Source: Odontesthes bonariensis (taxonomy: Eukaryota; Chordata; Actinopteri; Atheriniformes; Atherinopsidae). From it: DNA of 64,000 bases. How positions within the stretch are numbered: position 1 is the first letter of the stretch; every line of letters starts with the position of its first letter. The notes below the pieces were generated by a model. That model was not told where the DNA came from, ran no database searches, and saw nothing but the letters and a program-made list of their open reading frames with translations. Where the stretch lies: contig NC_134516.1 in the NCBI RefSeq assembly GCF_027942865.1, positions 22,911,822 through 22,975,821 on the forward strand, read 5' to 3'. Made by a program: the position numbers and the translations under genes. Shown here piece by piece: positions 36,867 through 47,195 of this stretch.

Positions 36867-37251
36867 CTTGAACAGCTCCAAAAAATCAGTGCCTCCGTCC
36901 TTCATTTACCTCTTAATATATCAAGCTTTTTTCCTGATAAACCTGCGTACCGCCTCTCAAACTCTATAACCCCTCAGAAAACAAACACACATGCACAAAA
37001 AGGCCTTCCTCCTCTGCTCTCTGTCCATGCTCCTTCATGCAGTCGGTCATAACCTTTGTACAGCAGTATTGATTCCAGACTGATGTGTCGAATTAAATCA
37101 GAAATTGAGAAATTGAAATTGAATAGAAATTGAGATCATAGTTGTGCTGTAAAACTTGTCTACTGATAAAACCTGATGCTCCAAATCTTAATTAGTAATA
37201 CCAAGAAGCTCACAAGTGTGTTCCAGCAGTGTCTTTTTGCATTTTTGGAGT

Positions 37252-37287
<36 letters not shown>

Positions 37288-37429
37288 CATGTAAGCTACT
37301 GGATGCCTGAATTCCCTGCAAGATTAATCAAGTATCTATTTATCTATGTTTAGCAGCTTTTTAACGTTATAGTTACATAGCAGATTGACTCTGTTTTTCA
37401 TACAATTCAGCATCAGAATTACTTGGACT

Positions 37430-37790
37430 AACATTTTGTTGGATAAAATTCAAATTGGATGCTGACAACATTTTTGAAAAAAGTCAGGGTTGGCGTGTAT
37501 TTATCACTTTGTGGCATCCTCGCTTCTTTTAATATGGGTTTTAGGGACTGAGGAGACCACCTATTGTAGTTTAGAAAGTGAAATGTTTTCAGATTCTTGT
37601 CTGATGTTTCTGCTGCTTGTTTCGTGTTCCCCAATGCGCCAAATATTTTCAGCTCTGGACTGCAGGCAGGCCAGTTTAGCACCTGGACTCTCACCACAGA
37701 GCCACGCTGTTGAAATACATACAGAATGTGGTTTCTAATCGTCTCCTTGAATGCAGGATATGTTGTTCCAAAATCTTCTTTTTCTGCTTT
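37430..37790 (-). mobile_element. decayed teleost DNA-transposon fragment
   Basis: The segment around GGACTGCAGGCAGGCCAGTT, followed by CACCTGGACTC and AGAATGTGGTTTC, resembles a very common dispersed fish repeat as I remember it. On the - strand a frame reads VLNWPACSPELK, reminiscent of the W-P-x-x-S-P-(D/E)-L motif of Tc1/mariner transposases. Ends and target duplications cannot be recognised, so the limits are approximate and the family assignment tentative. Confidence 0.45.
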
Positions 37791-37908
37791 TTTTTTTTAA
37801 CTCGGTGCATTATTGTTTATTTACAAGTGCACTTATAGATCATCTTTTTTTTTTAAATAAGATACATGAATGCAAAAATGTCTTATACTTGTTTCCTACA
37901 ATTGTATT

Positions 37909-37914
37909 TTTATT
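37909..37914 (-). terminator. alg11: possible polyadenylation signal of alg11
   Basis: TTTATT on the + strand reads AATAAA on the - strand, about 320 bp past the alg11 stop. A second copy at 37816-37821 is also possible. Which one is used cannot be told from sequence. Confidence 0.35.
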
Positions 37915-38235
37915 TCATTCATCCTCAATATTAAAAATACTTCACATGAAAAGAATTATACATCTTGTAAACAATAAATATGTTTCCGATTAGCATCTTT
38001 AATCCCCTTTTTACAGTATTTTTCAGCACGCAATTAAACCAAAGCTTATTTGCCCTCCCTTGAATTCACATAATTTAAACAAAAACTTGCACAGCTGACA
38101 AAGGAATGTGTCCTACAAAAATACAAACTCTAAACACAGAAAGACTGCTGCACTGACTCCAAAACGGTTTCATTCAGGTAGTCCAAATGTCACATCGTAT
38201 TAATAACACTCAAACGCACACAAAGGTTCCTCCTT

Positions 38236-40835
38236 TCATCGCTCTAGTGTTCCCATCAGAGGCTCCATGGCAGCAAGGAAGCAGGCTTCAAACTCCTGAT
38301 CTGAGAAGCGCGCCACGGACTGGCGTGCGTTGCGTCTTATCTGCATCCGGCTTGCGAGCGGCAGAGTCAAGATCTGCTCGATGGCATCAGCGTAACTGTC
38401 CTCATCGTCTGCAAGGAAGCCAGTCTGGCCCCCCTCAAAAGGTACAACAATGTCCAGTTTGGGACCTCCAGACTTGTGGGCCAGGATTATCTTCCCTGCT
38501 GCCATACACTCCACAACGCCTGCAAGGGGGGAAACAGAAGGAGGCACTTTAACATGTATTTCTTTAAAAGACTGCCTAAATGTAACAGAAATCTGGTCAG
38601 TTACCTATTCCAAAGTGTTCGTTCCACATGGTATGCAGTCCGATGGTGGCTTCCCCCAATTCTCTCTTCAGCTCCTCAAAGGGTACATTCAGTTTGAACT
38701 CCACCCTGTCGGCCACACCCAGCTGCTGACACAGCCCTCTCAACATCAGCACCCTGTCCTCATCTTCCTGATTCCTGCATCCACCAATGAGAACCAGCTT
38801 CAACCCCTCCCTCCTCCTGTCCAACACTTTCTTGAAGGCTCTGATCTGCAGCCGGTGGTCCTTCTCTGGCCTGAACTGCCCGATGGAAACGATGGAGCGG
38901 CACTTCCTGTCCCCGTCATCTTCCAGCGGAATGTCCAGGAAGGCGCTGACGTCGCAGGGCGGGTAGACCACGCTGGTGCGGTTGGGAGAGTGCCACAGTG
39001 AGATGATATGATCAAGGGTCCAGGAGGAGTTGACCATGATGAGGTCGCTGCAGGAGCCGGCCATGCCGTAGAGCAGGGCAAAAAAGCAGTAGTACACCAC
39101 CTTGAAGGCACTCAGGAACAGACTGTTAGAGATGTAGTCTGGGTTGTTGAACCTGAGACATTAGAAAGCACAAGTTTTAGTTATGAATCCAATGACAAGT
39201 TTTTTTTTACTCTTTACACCTGACACACAGTGATTACCTTGGGTTCCTCTCCCTCACCACAGACAGCATGTCAGTGCTGATGGTGGGGTAGTGGACGTAG
39301 CTCCCCACACTGCAGCCTCCCAGGTAGCGAAACAGGGGGAGAGTGAAGGCATAACCCATGGAGTCGATGTAAATGTCCGGAACAAATTCTGTCAGAGCCT
39401 CCCATCCCAGGAAGATGGACCCCACACTCTGTCCCAGCAGGGTAAAGTGAGGGAACAGGCCCGGCTCCACGAGCAGCCGGTGCCTTAAGAACACAAACTG
39501 AACCGGCCGGGGCAGCACGATGTTGAAGCGACGTCGGGCTCCCTCCAGAATCTGCAGACCCGTCACGCCCAAGTCCCCCGTGTACACCACAAAGTTGATG
39601 TCCGCATACCTGCAGATATGTTCCATGAAAACTAGCTTGGTCATTTTATTCATAATCTTGCCGACAGACAAGAGGAACAGACAAACAGGAATGATCGCAC
39701 ACTTCCACTATGACGAGTAAATAATTGAGGGAAGTCGTTAATCTGCTTTACCTGTTCTGTAGTGCTCTGATGGCACACCAGAGCACCCTCTCTCCCCCAC
39801 CACCGGCATTGCAGTAAGGGTGGAAAAAGGCCACGGTGGGGCGACCGTCCCTCGCCCGCCGAGCATTCCTTAGGCTCTGCAGCCAGAAACGTATAGCCAG
39901 CACCAGCAGGACCAGGACAGCAATCAGCAGCACACAGAGAAACCCCAGCGGCAGAAGCAACATCCACAGTAACCTGAAACAAAGAGATGCAACGTGCTGA
40001 GTAACACAGTAATCAGATTCTTATTGCAGTGGAGACAATACAGTGCTCTCCAGGAAGAATATATATAAGCAAATACAAGTCACACAAGTCATCTTATACC
40101 AACGCATATTCAAAGTAGGCTTACAATGAATCTAGGCTTAAAAGTACACAGTCTCAGCTTTAAATTTGAGGTTATTTACAAGGATTTAGACATTTCTTTA
40201 CGTTGATAAACTTTTGATGTTGATGCTTCACATTACAAGCCACAGGCACCCACTCATACAGCACCGGTGGTGCCTGTTGGCGGGTCTTCCTGCAAGAGAA
40301 ATGCTTTAAATCAAACCCGAGAATCTGCTCCCAAAGCCTGTATTCTTAACATATCTGTAACTTAGATATGTTTTTGTAACAGAACTAAAAGGACACACAG
40401 GGGGAGTTTCAAGAGTTAGCGTTTATAGTTTGTAAAAAACCTTTTAAATACACCGAAACAGTGTCACATGCTGTAGGAACACAATGGTGCGGAGACTGCG
40501 GACGCTCACTTTTAGCAACGTGTTACACCCAGGTTTTCGTAATAGCGCTATCATAGCAAGCAACAAACCTTTGTATTCTTTCCATGGACAACAGCCATGA
40601 AATGAGCTTCTATTGATTTTAATACCATGAACTATGTCAACATTACAGCGTTAGTCTATAGTTTATCGCTACTAAAAGACCTGCAGTGGACGCAACAACA
40701 AAAACAAGCTAACTAACCTTTCAAAAGCTACAACTGACGTATTCCCGATTGGTGAAAAATATTTACTTCAGATACAAACACATTTTACCTCGTTATTTCA
40801 CACAAACACAGAGCCAGCTGATCGTGGGCCGACAT
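38236..40835 (-). CDS. alg11: alg11, GDP-Man:Man3GlcNAc2-PP-dolichol alpha-1,2-mannosyltransferase
   Basis: The enzyme adds the fourth and fifth mannoses to the lipid-linked oligosaccharide on the cytosolic side of the ER, for N-glycosylation. Five exons on the - strand (40789-40835, 39752-39973, 39238-39609, 38605-39152 and 38236-38519) close in phase to 490 residues, close to the human length of about 492. A short first exon ([15 protein letters not shown]) leads into a hydrophobic membrane segment (about residues 18-42). The GT4-type glycine-rich motif [15 protein letters not shown] follows. The donor-site region [18 protein letters not shown] lies near residues 389-406 and contains the E-x7-E pair typical of retaining GT-B enzymes. 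Further family blocks are [14 protein letters not shown] and GQFRPEKDH. The start codon is the only ATG in the first exon in frame. The gene shares a short divergent upstream region with cpb2. Confidence 0.96.
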
Positions 40836-41221
40836 CTTGCCAACAGAAAAGCATCATCATATCACAACCTCCTCAACTTGTCACTGCTTTCTGTTTGGGA
40901 TTTACTTTAATCTGGCGCCACCTACAGGCGGGGAGGTATCACTGCGCGGACTTTTCCAATTTCTTCCACTGAAGAAAACTCAAGTTTAAGTGCCTGCATT
41001 AACTTAGACATTAGTACCTTCCTGATTGTTCAATGACGTTTTTAACAAATGTTATAGCAGCAATAAACCAGTCTGCTCTGTGTCTACTGATCTATGCCCT
41101 GTCTCGTTCTTTCTAAAAAGTAAAGTTTAACTTCTAAATAAACACGGCTTCAATCAATAATGCCTCCCTACCCCCACAGCTGGAACAAACATCTGACATT
41201 TCCAGTCTGGACCCTGACATC
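40836..41221. promoter_or_regulatory. divergent alg11/cpb2 intergenic promoter region
   Basis: Only 386 bp separate the start codons of alg11 (- strand) and cpb2 (+ strand). The region must hold both 5' UTRs and core promoters, unless further upstream exons exist. It contains a few CpGs near alg11 (GGCGCC, GCGGGG, GCGCGG around 40914-40950), consistent with a housekeeping promoter on that side. The cpb2 side is AT-rich. I see no clear TATA box on either strand. Confidence 0.55.
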
Positions 41222-44200
41222 ATGACGACTCTTTTGATTCTGTTTGTTTTTATGAATTTGGACACGATTCTGAATACGGGACACTGCACAGAAACACGGT
41301 AAATCGCCTTGCTAGTTTATACTGATTATGTTGGAGATTAACAGTCTTTATTACAATTTGTCTGGACTTCCACAACCACATGCAGCCATATTTTGATATA
41401 TACAAATACTCCCTATATATCAGTAGACATTTGCAGTGCGCTAAGTGTACTCTGGGACTAAAACAAGTGAAAACACTTGACTCTTGTGTTTGACTTCATC
41501 ATTCCTGTGCAGGTTCTTGCTTTAAATATATTGTTTTTCTTTTATTCAGTGACCAAGTTTTATCTATTACCCCCAAAACTGAAAAACAAGTGGACATCGT
41601 GAAGAATGTGTCCTCCCATTACGAGGTAAAGTTTCCTTTTTTTCTTCATCAGTATTTGCATGCCTTGTGCCTATTTTTTTTCTTTCTGCGAATCACCACA
41701 TTAGATGTTTTCTCGCAGACAGCCTTGTGGCAGCCTGCTTCACCTCACTACATCAAAGAAGAAACCCAAGTCCACCTCTTTGTTCCCGCAAACAGCTCTG
41801 AGATGATCAAGAATCTGCTGAGGACAAATGACATAACACACGAGTATGCTGCTTGCCCGAAACCACGGCGTACACTGAACATTGTGTCGCGTTCCATTCT
41901 AGGGGATTAAGCCTCACTTGCACTTCTGTTTCAGGGTGATGCTGGACAACACTAATGAGCTGATTGAAATGCAGAGAAAGAATGACTCCACTGACCCACG
42001 AAGTGGCTCAACTTACTATGAGCAATATCACAGTCTGGATGATGTGAGAGTTTAACCTCTCACTGTGTTTGTTGACACTCTGTGTGTTGTTAATAATGAT
42101 TTTTATATCATATTCAAGGCCAAAATGAATAGTATATTAGGATGATTTGGACACAGGATTTACAATTTGTCACATTTTAATCTCTACAAAGGTTGAATGA
42201 GAATCTATGATGGTACTCTTTTACCTTATGGCTTACATCCAAACACACTGTTACCCTTTTAGATCTATGACTGGATAAATAGGACCACACATAGCAACCC
42301 CAACACAGTCAAGCTCATACTTGTTGGCTCCTCCTACGAAAAGAGGCCGCTTTATGCACTGAAGGTAACGTTTCATCTATAACCTATAAGCCGTAATGAT
42401 CATAAAGATGTTAACGAGCATGATTTGTTCCTTTATAAGGATTTTATGTTGAAAAGTACACAGAAACATTGATTTTATGCACTGAAGTGATTGTGAGATG
42501 TACTCTGACTAATGTTGACCATGACCTCTTTGTTCTCAGCTTTCTTTCAATAACAGGCCGAATAAAAAAGCAATGTGGATCGACTGTGGAATCCATGCCA
42601 GAGAGTGGATTTCTCCTGCTTTCTGCTTATGGTTCGTTGAACATGTGAGTACAATTACTCTGAGATCTTTTCTGAAATGTCCTTGAGTTTGTTTCCTACC
42701 TGGGGACTAAAATCACTGCCCTTTCTCCCACAGTTGTTGTCGTTTTACAAACATAACCGAGACATTACTCGCATCCTGGACAACATGGACGTCTACGTCC
42801 TGCCCGTCATGAACCCTGATGGGTACAAATACACATGGACAACAGTAAGAACACAGAAAACACGAGTGTTTGTTGCGTAATGTTAATTGTCAAACATGGA
42901 TGGATTTTTAGACAATAGCCCCTAAGCACAGACATGTAGAGGGCCAGCAAGTCACAGTGAAGCAGAGTTAGAAGGTTGACCCTTTATAGCCATTTCACAT
43001 GTTTTTGCACTTGCAAAGGTGTCTCTCTTTGTCTTCATTGTGTGTTTCTGTAGTTGTTTCGTGCCCGTGTGATAATTTTGTCTTATAGCTTTCTTTTGCA
43101 TCTTTTTTTGTAGTTTTGCCTTTCTTTTGTTATTTTGTGTCTGTGTTGTTAATGTAATGGGGTTTTTTTCATCACTTTTCATCTCTGGCATTTGTCGCTT
43201 TTTATGGATGTTTCTATGTCTTAGTAGTTGTTTGGTATGTTTTGTAATAGACTTTTTGGTCTTTTTATGTCTTTTTTGTATCCCTTTATAATCATTCTGG
43301 TTCTCTGCTGGTTAGTTGTGTGTCTTTTTACTGTCCTTTTGCATGTCTGTTTGGATTTTGTGTCTGTAGTCATTTTGAACATATTTCTTAATATTTCACA
43401 TATCTTTACAATCATTCTGTATCTATGTTGTCAGTTTAAGTGTTTGTGTTTGAACCTTTTTGTAATAATTTTCTACTCTTTGTTGCTTTTCTGATAGTTT
43501 CGTGTCTCTTTTGCAAGTTTGTCTTCACATTTTACATGTGAATTTGTGGTTAATTTTCTTGTTTCTATTTTCATTTTGTGTTTCACTGCAGTCATTTTAT
43601 GTAATATCATTGGTACTCACTGTGCATTTTTATCTACTGTAGTTGTGTGTCTCTTTCGCTTGTTTTTGGATTTTACCAGAACAAATCCAGTTTGCATCTT
43701 TCTTTGCACCAGTCGTGTGTCTCGTTGTGATTATTCTGCTCCTTTGTGTCTCATGGCAATCCTTTTGTGTGTCTTTGTATTTGTTTCGCCACTTTTTGGA
43801 GTAATTTTGTATGTCGCTATAGTTGGTATACATCTCTGAAGTAGTAAGTATGTGTCTTTAACCTTTTGCTGGTGATGCTCCAGGGGCTTCTGTCTCTTTG
43901 GCCCTAAGGGCTGGGTCCAGTAGGCCCATGCAATAATCCATCTATGATGCTACGGCAGTTGTATAGGAAGTAAATTAAATTTTTTTTGTCTCAGAACAGG
44001 ATGTGGAGGAAGAACCGTTCTCTCTGCAAGACTACTGGCTGCATCGGAGTTGACCTTAACAGAAACTTTGATGCCAACTGGTGCAGTGAGTTCCCCTCAA
44101 AAGTAGATTTTTTTTCAGTTTGAATTAAAGACTAATTTTGAAGCTTTTGCTTCCTCATATACACCTAACCACAGTATCTCTAAGAAGTTTAAAGTCTGAG

Positions 44201-44948
44201 TGCAGCACATCGCATCATATGAGACCTTCAGTATTGCCTACAAAGTGAAGTTTTCCTGTTCTACCCAGCGGAGGGAGCCTCACATGATCCCTGCTCTGAG
44301 ATCTACTGTGGTGCGTTCCCTGAGTCAGAGCCAGAGTCACAGGCCGTGGCCAACTTCCTGCGCAGTCACAAAGACTCGGTGCAGCTCTACTTCACCATCC
44401 ACTCCTACTCTCAGATGCTGCTATTTCCATATTCCTGCTCCCTTGAAGAAGCAGAGAATCACAGAGATTTGGTGAGTAGTGCGGTCAACAACTGATCAGT
44501 CACAAAGATTCACTGCACTGTTCTCTTGAAACATTAAATTTGGGGAAATCAATTCACTTTTAAAGCTTGAGATGGTCCAAGACGCTGCCCAGGCAATCAG
44601 AAGATATTACAGCAACAACTACAAATATGGTCCCGGAGCAAAGACAATATGTAAGAAAGACTTATTTTTTTTCTGAAGCAAAATAAGATTGACCAGATTC
44701 AGACACACATGACTGTTGCCTGCTTTTCTCCAGATCTCGCTCCTGGGGGTTCTGATGACTGGGCGTACAACCTCGGCATCAAATACTCCTTCACATTTGA
44801 GCTCCAGGACCGCGGACGGTACGGCTTCCTGTTGCCAACACCTCTAATTTCAAAAGCCTGCAATGAAGCTTTAATTGCTGTGAAGATGATTGCATTGAAG
44901 GTTCTAGAGAAAACACAGGCTGCCAGAGGTTACCCTCAAACTGTGTAA
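41222..44948 (+). CDS. cpb2: cpb2, carboxypeptidase B2 (TAFI-type procarboxypeptidase)
   Basis: This M14 zinc carboxypeptidase zymogen resembles the liver enzyme that, once activated, trims C-terminal Lys/Arg from fibrin and peptides. Eleven exons (41222-41298, 41550-41625, 41719-41843, 41935-42043, 42263-42364, 42540-42644, 42734-42844, 43995-44085, 44269-44471, 44566-44650 and 44734-44948) give 432 residues. A signal peptide ([13 protein letters not shown]) and a propeptide of roughly 90 residues precede the catalytic domain, which opens near [15 protein letters not shown]. Zinc ligands lie in CGIHAREW (His182, Glu185) and TIHSYSQ. DLNRNF supplies substrate-binding Asn/Arg, and [11 protein letters not shown] holds the general-base Glu. 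The specificity pocket reads GGSDDW, with Asp at the position that selects basic residues, which excludes A-type and O-type enzymes. CPB1 is the main alternative, but adjacency to zc3h13 and the sequence around RMWRKNRS favour cpb2. Confidence 0.9.
42900..43960. repeat. degenerate TTTTGTGTCTTT-type minisatellite repeat
   Basis: This intron of cpb2 (42845-43994) is filled with loosely tandem, diverged units of about 30-40 bp. They are built around TTTTGTGTC, TTTGTAGT and CATTTTG on the + strand (about 43010-43850), bordered by CCCTAAG/GGCCC-type sequence at 42918-42950 and 43895-43935. It resembles a dispersed teleost repeat with a variable tandem core. Long frames on both strands here are by-products of the T-rich composition. 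Confidence 0.65.
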
Positions 44949-45193
44949 GTCTGGGTTACTTTTTCCAGTATTTTCAGCAGTTAGGTGAGACAGAGCTGCA
45001 GTATATCATTATACATATATAGATATATATATATACATATAAGGAGATATAGAAGTATATATCTATTTGTGTGTGTTTGTGTGTATTACACAGAATCAGT
45101 AAAACCAGTATTATTCTTACAGTTAATATTGTATGCTATTGCAATATGCTGTTGTATTATTAACTATGCTTTAAAAGTAAAAAACAAGCAAAC

Positions 45194-45199
45194 AATAAA
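45194..45199 (+). terminator. cpb2: polyadenylation signal of cpb2
   Basis: A canonical AATAAA lies about 245 bp after the cpb2 stop. Additional AATAAA motifs follow near 45278 and 45292, so the exact site is uncertain. Confidence 0.5.
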
Positions 45200-45602
45200 T
45201 TTGTCTACACAAAATAACCCCTGTACAATGTGATCCTGTGTAACGATGTAATAACAATATAAAAAATGCATTGAAATGAATAAATGGTCAAATAAACACT
45301 TACTTTATGTGAACATTGGACATTTTTCTTGTATGTTTGATATGCCATGGGGTCTATAAACTGTAAGCTTGTGAAACAGAGTACAACTTTCTCTGACAGT
45401 GGATCTTTGGAAGCCTACGCACAAAAATAAGATTTTATTTCTGTTCCCAGTGAGACATTTTTAATAAAACCTTGCAAGATACAGAAATGTCCCTCTCTGA
45501 CAACCGAGGGTACATAATTGTACCTTCAAAAATCTTAGGTTTTTTGGCAAATTTTTTGGCAAAGCTTAACTCTTGGCAGACATGTGTGGGATGCACAATG
45601 AT

Positions 45603-45742
45603 GAGCTGGTTAGCACTGCTGCCTTGGAACAAGAAGGTTTCTCATTCCTGTTGCCTGTTTAGTATTTGCATGTTTTTCTTGAGGCAAAGTGGGTTTTCAC
45701 TGGGCACTCTGGCTTTCTTACACAGTGTAAAACATGGGTCAC
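45603..45742 (+). mobile_element. decayed dispersed teleost repeat (tRNA-like/SINE-type segment)
   Basis: The segment keeps GGTTAGCACTGCTGCCTTGG, AACAAGAAGGTTTC, TTTGCATGTTTTTCTTG, GTGGGTTTTCACTGGG and CACAGTGTAAAACATG in the order of a very abundant fish repeat as I remember it. It is diverged and lacks clear ends. The name and class are from recall and should be confirmed against a repeat library. Confidence 0.55.
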
Positions 45743-45999
45743 CAGCCCGTTCTAAACTGACTTAAGTTCTAAAACAGAGAAAATGTACAAAACCTTTCAT
45801 GGTATGGTGATTGTACCACCCTACCCGGACACAGCTAGAGCAACAAAGCAAATGTACCATTTTGGGATAATTTTTACACCTTGATTTTTTAATGTGTATA
45901 GTGTATGTGGCTGGCCTATAGTATCCGTGTTTAAATTCAGTTGTGTCCTGTGTTTCACCCTCATTACTTTAAATTTGCAAATAAATCTCGGTTAAGGTG

Positions 46000-46254
46000 C
46001 CCACCTCTGAGATGAGGGCTGGGAGGAATGAATGGCTGGCGGCGGCAGCAGCAGCAATGTGTCACACCGGATTACAGTCATTCTCTACAAAGCACCACAG
46101 AAGAAGAATGGGCCATGACGCGCAGTCTCCGCCAATATGAAGGCACTCAGGGCAGATTCTGCCTTTGATTTTAAAGAATAAGCCTTGTTATTTCTACAAG
46201 TGCTTAATCCGCTAACTGGACTTACGTAGATGCGACACCTAAACAATATCTTGG
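46000..46254 (+). other. zc3h13: probable untranslated first exon and promoter of zc3h13
   Basis: A GC-richer segment with CGG and CAG triplets ends at a plausible donor, CTTGG|GTGAGA (46255). The next acceptor (TTTTCAG at 47186, or TGCAG at 47194) leads directly to the zc3h13 start codon. The transcription start is not visible, so the left limit is approximate. Confidence 0.4.
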
Positions 46255-47195
46255 GTGAGACCTGTTTTCTTTCTGCATATTAGCAGGCACGCTGCTCGGT
46301 GCGGCTTGAAGGCCCCGTGCTAAGATAAAACATGACACAGATAACTTTAGCATTAGCATTAGCCTTAGCTCTAATTATTTAAACAAAAAAATGTAGTGAA
46401 TAATAAGCCATTAAGCAAGCGTGTATTTTTAATTGTAAATACGTGCAGAGTAATGTGGGACATGAGGCTGAGTTAAAAACCGTGTGGTTAGCAAGGAACT
46501 TTAGCTAACCTTTAGCCAGCCTGCATTACTGCTCGCTTGAAGTTAGCTCACAGCAGCTTCACGCCAGAATTAAACGTCTCTTCATGTTTTGGATGGATGG
46601 ATTTGCTGTAGGACTGCTTGAACATGCCGGAGGCCCTCTAGCCCGGCCAGGACCACTCAGTTGGAGTGGCCGAGTTAAAATTTGCGCCTTAATCAGTTTG
46701 AATGAACTCATTCAGGGAATGTCAGAGAGAAAGTTTGTTGGCTCGTAGTTAAAGAGGCTGCTTTACTGTGTCCCCGAGAGGCAAAGCACACCAACATTGG
46801 ACACAAGGTGCAATATTTCAGAAATCACACGAACAACACAGCAAAACAGGACATTTCATAAAACGGAAACATTCGTTTTCTGAAATGTGTGTTTTTCCTG
46901 TTCATTTGCGGTATTACGTTTTTACTGTTTTGTTGGTGCTCTTGGTTGTGTTGTTGCTTTGTGCAATGTTGTGTTTTGCACCTCTCGGCCTTTACTGAGA
47001 AGCAGCAGCAAAATTCAGTGTACTGTTTAATTTTGTTGACGGCTTATTCTGTTTGTATACTAATTCTTTGGAAACGACAACAACAACAAAATAAACTGTT
47101 AACTTAACAGTTTTACCTAAATTCTGAGTGTTTCTAATATAACTACACGGAGGGATTTTTGAAAGCATTTTTTGCCGTATTTTCAGTCCTGCAGA

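Larger units (their letters stand above)
36867..38235. other. spp2-alg11 intergenic region
   Basis: About 1.4 kb lies upstream of spp2 and downstream of alg11, both on the - strand. It contains a TG microsatellite (about 37257-37283), a decayed DNA-transposon fragment (about 37430-37790), T-rich tracts, and TTTATT motifs at 37909-37914 and 37816-37821 that could be - strand AATAAA signals for alg11. No convincing spp2 TATA box was identified. Confidence 0.6.
44949..47195. other. cpb2-zc3h13 intergenic region and zc3h13 5' leader
   Basis: The cpb2 3' UTR occupies the first few hundred bases (AATAAA at 45194-45199, further copies to about 45300). A decayed dispersed repeat lies at 45603-45742. 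From about 46000 the sequence becomes GC-richer (a CGG/CAG-rich stretch near 46030-46060 and CpGs near 46115-46230), as expected for the zc3h13 promoter and first untranslated exon. The interval 46260-47186 then reads as zc3h13 intron 1. Confidence 0.6.

Noticed and set aside
36610-36969. + strand frame of 119 codons across spp2 exons 1-2
   Set aside because: It is antisense to the spp2 signal peptide and cystatin-like exons, and the - strand gene has full splice and family support.
38450-39223. + strand frames across alg11
   Set aside because: They overlap the conserved ALG11 exons in antisense and show no motifs of their own.
43228-43839. Hydrophobic frames that look like membrane proteins
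   Set aside because: They arise from the T-rich minisatellite in a cpb2 intron, where TTT/CTT/GTT codons mimic membrane segments.
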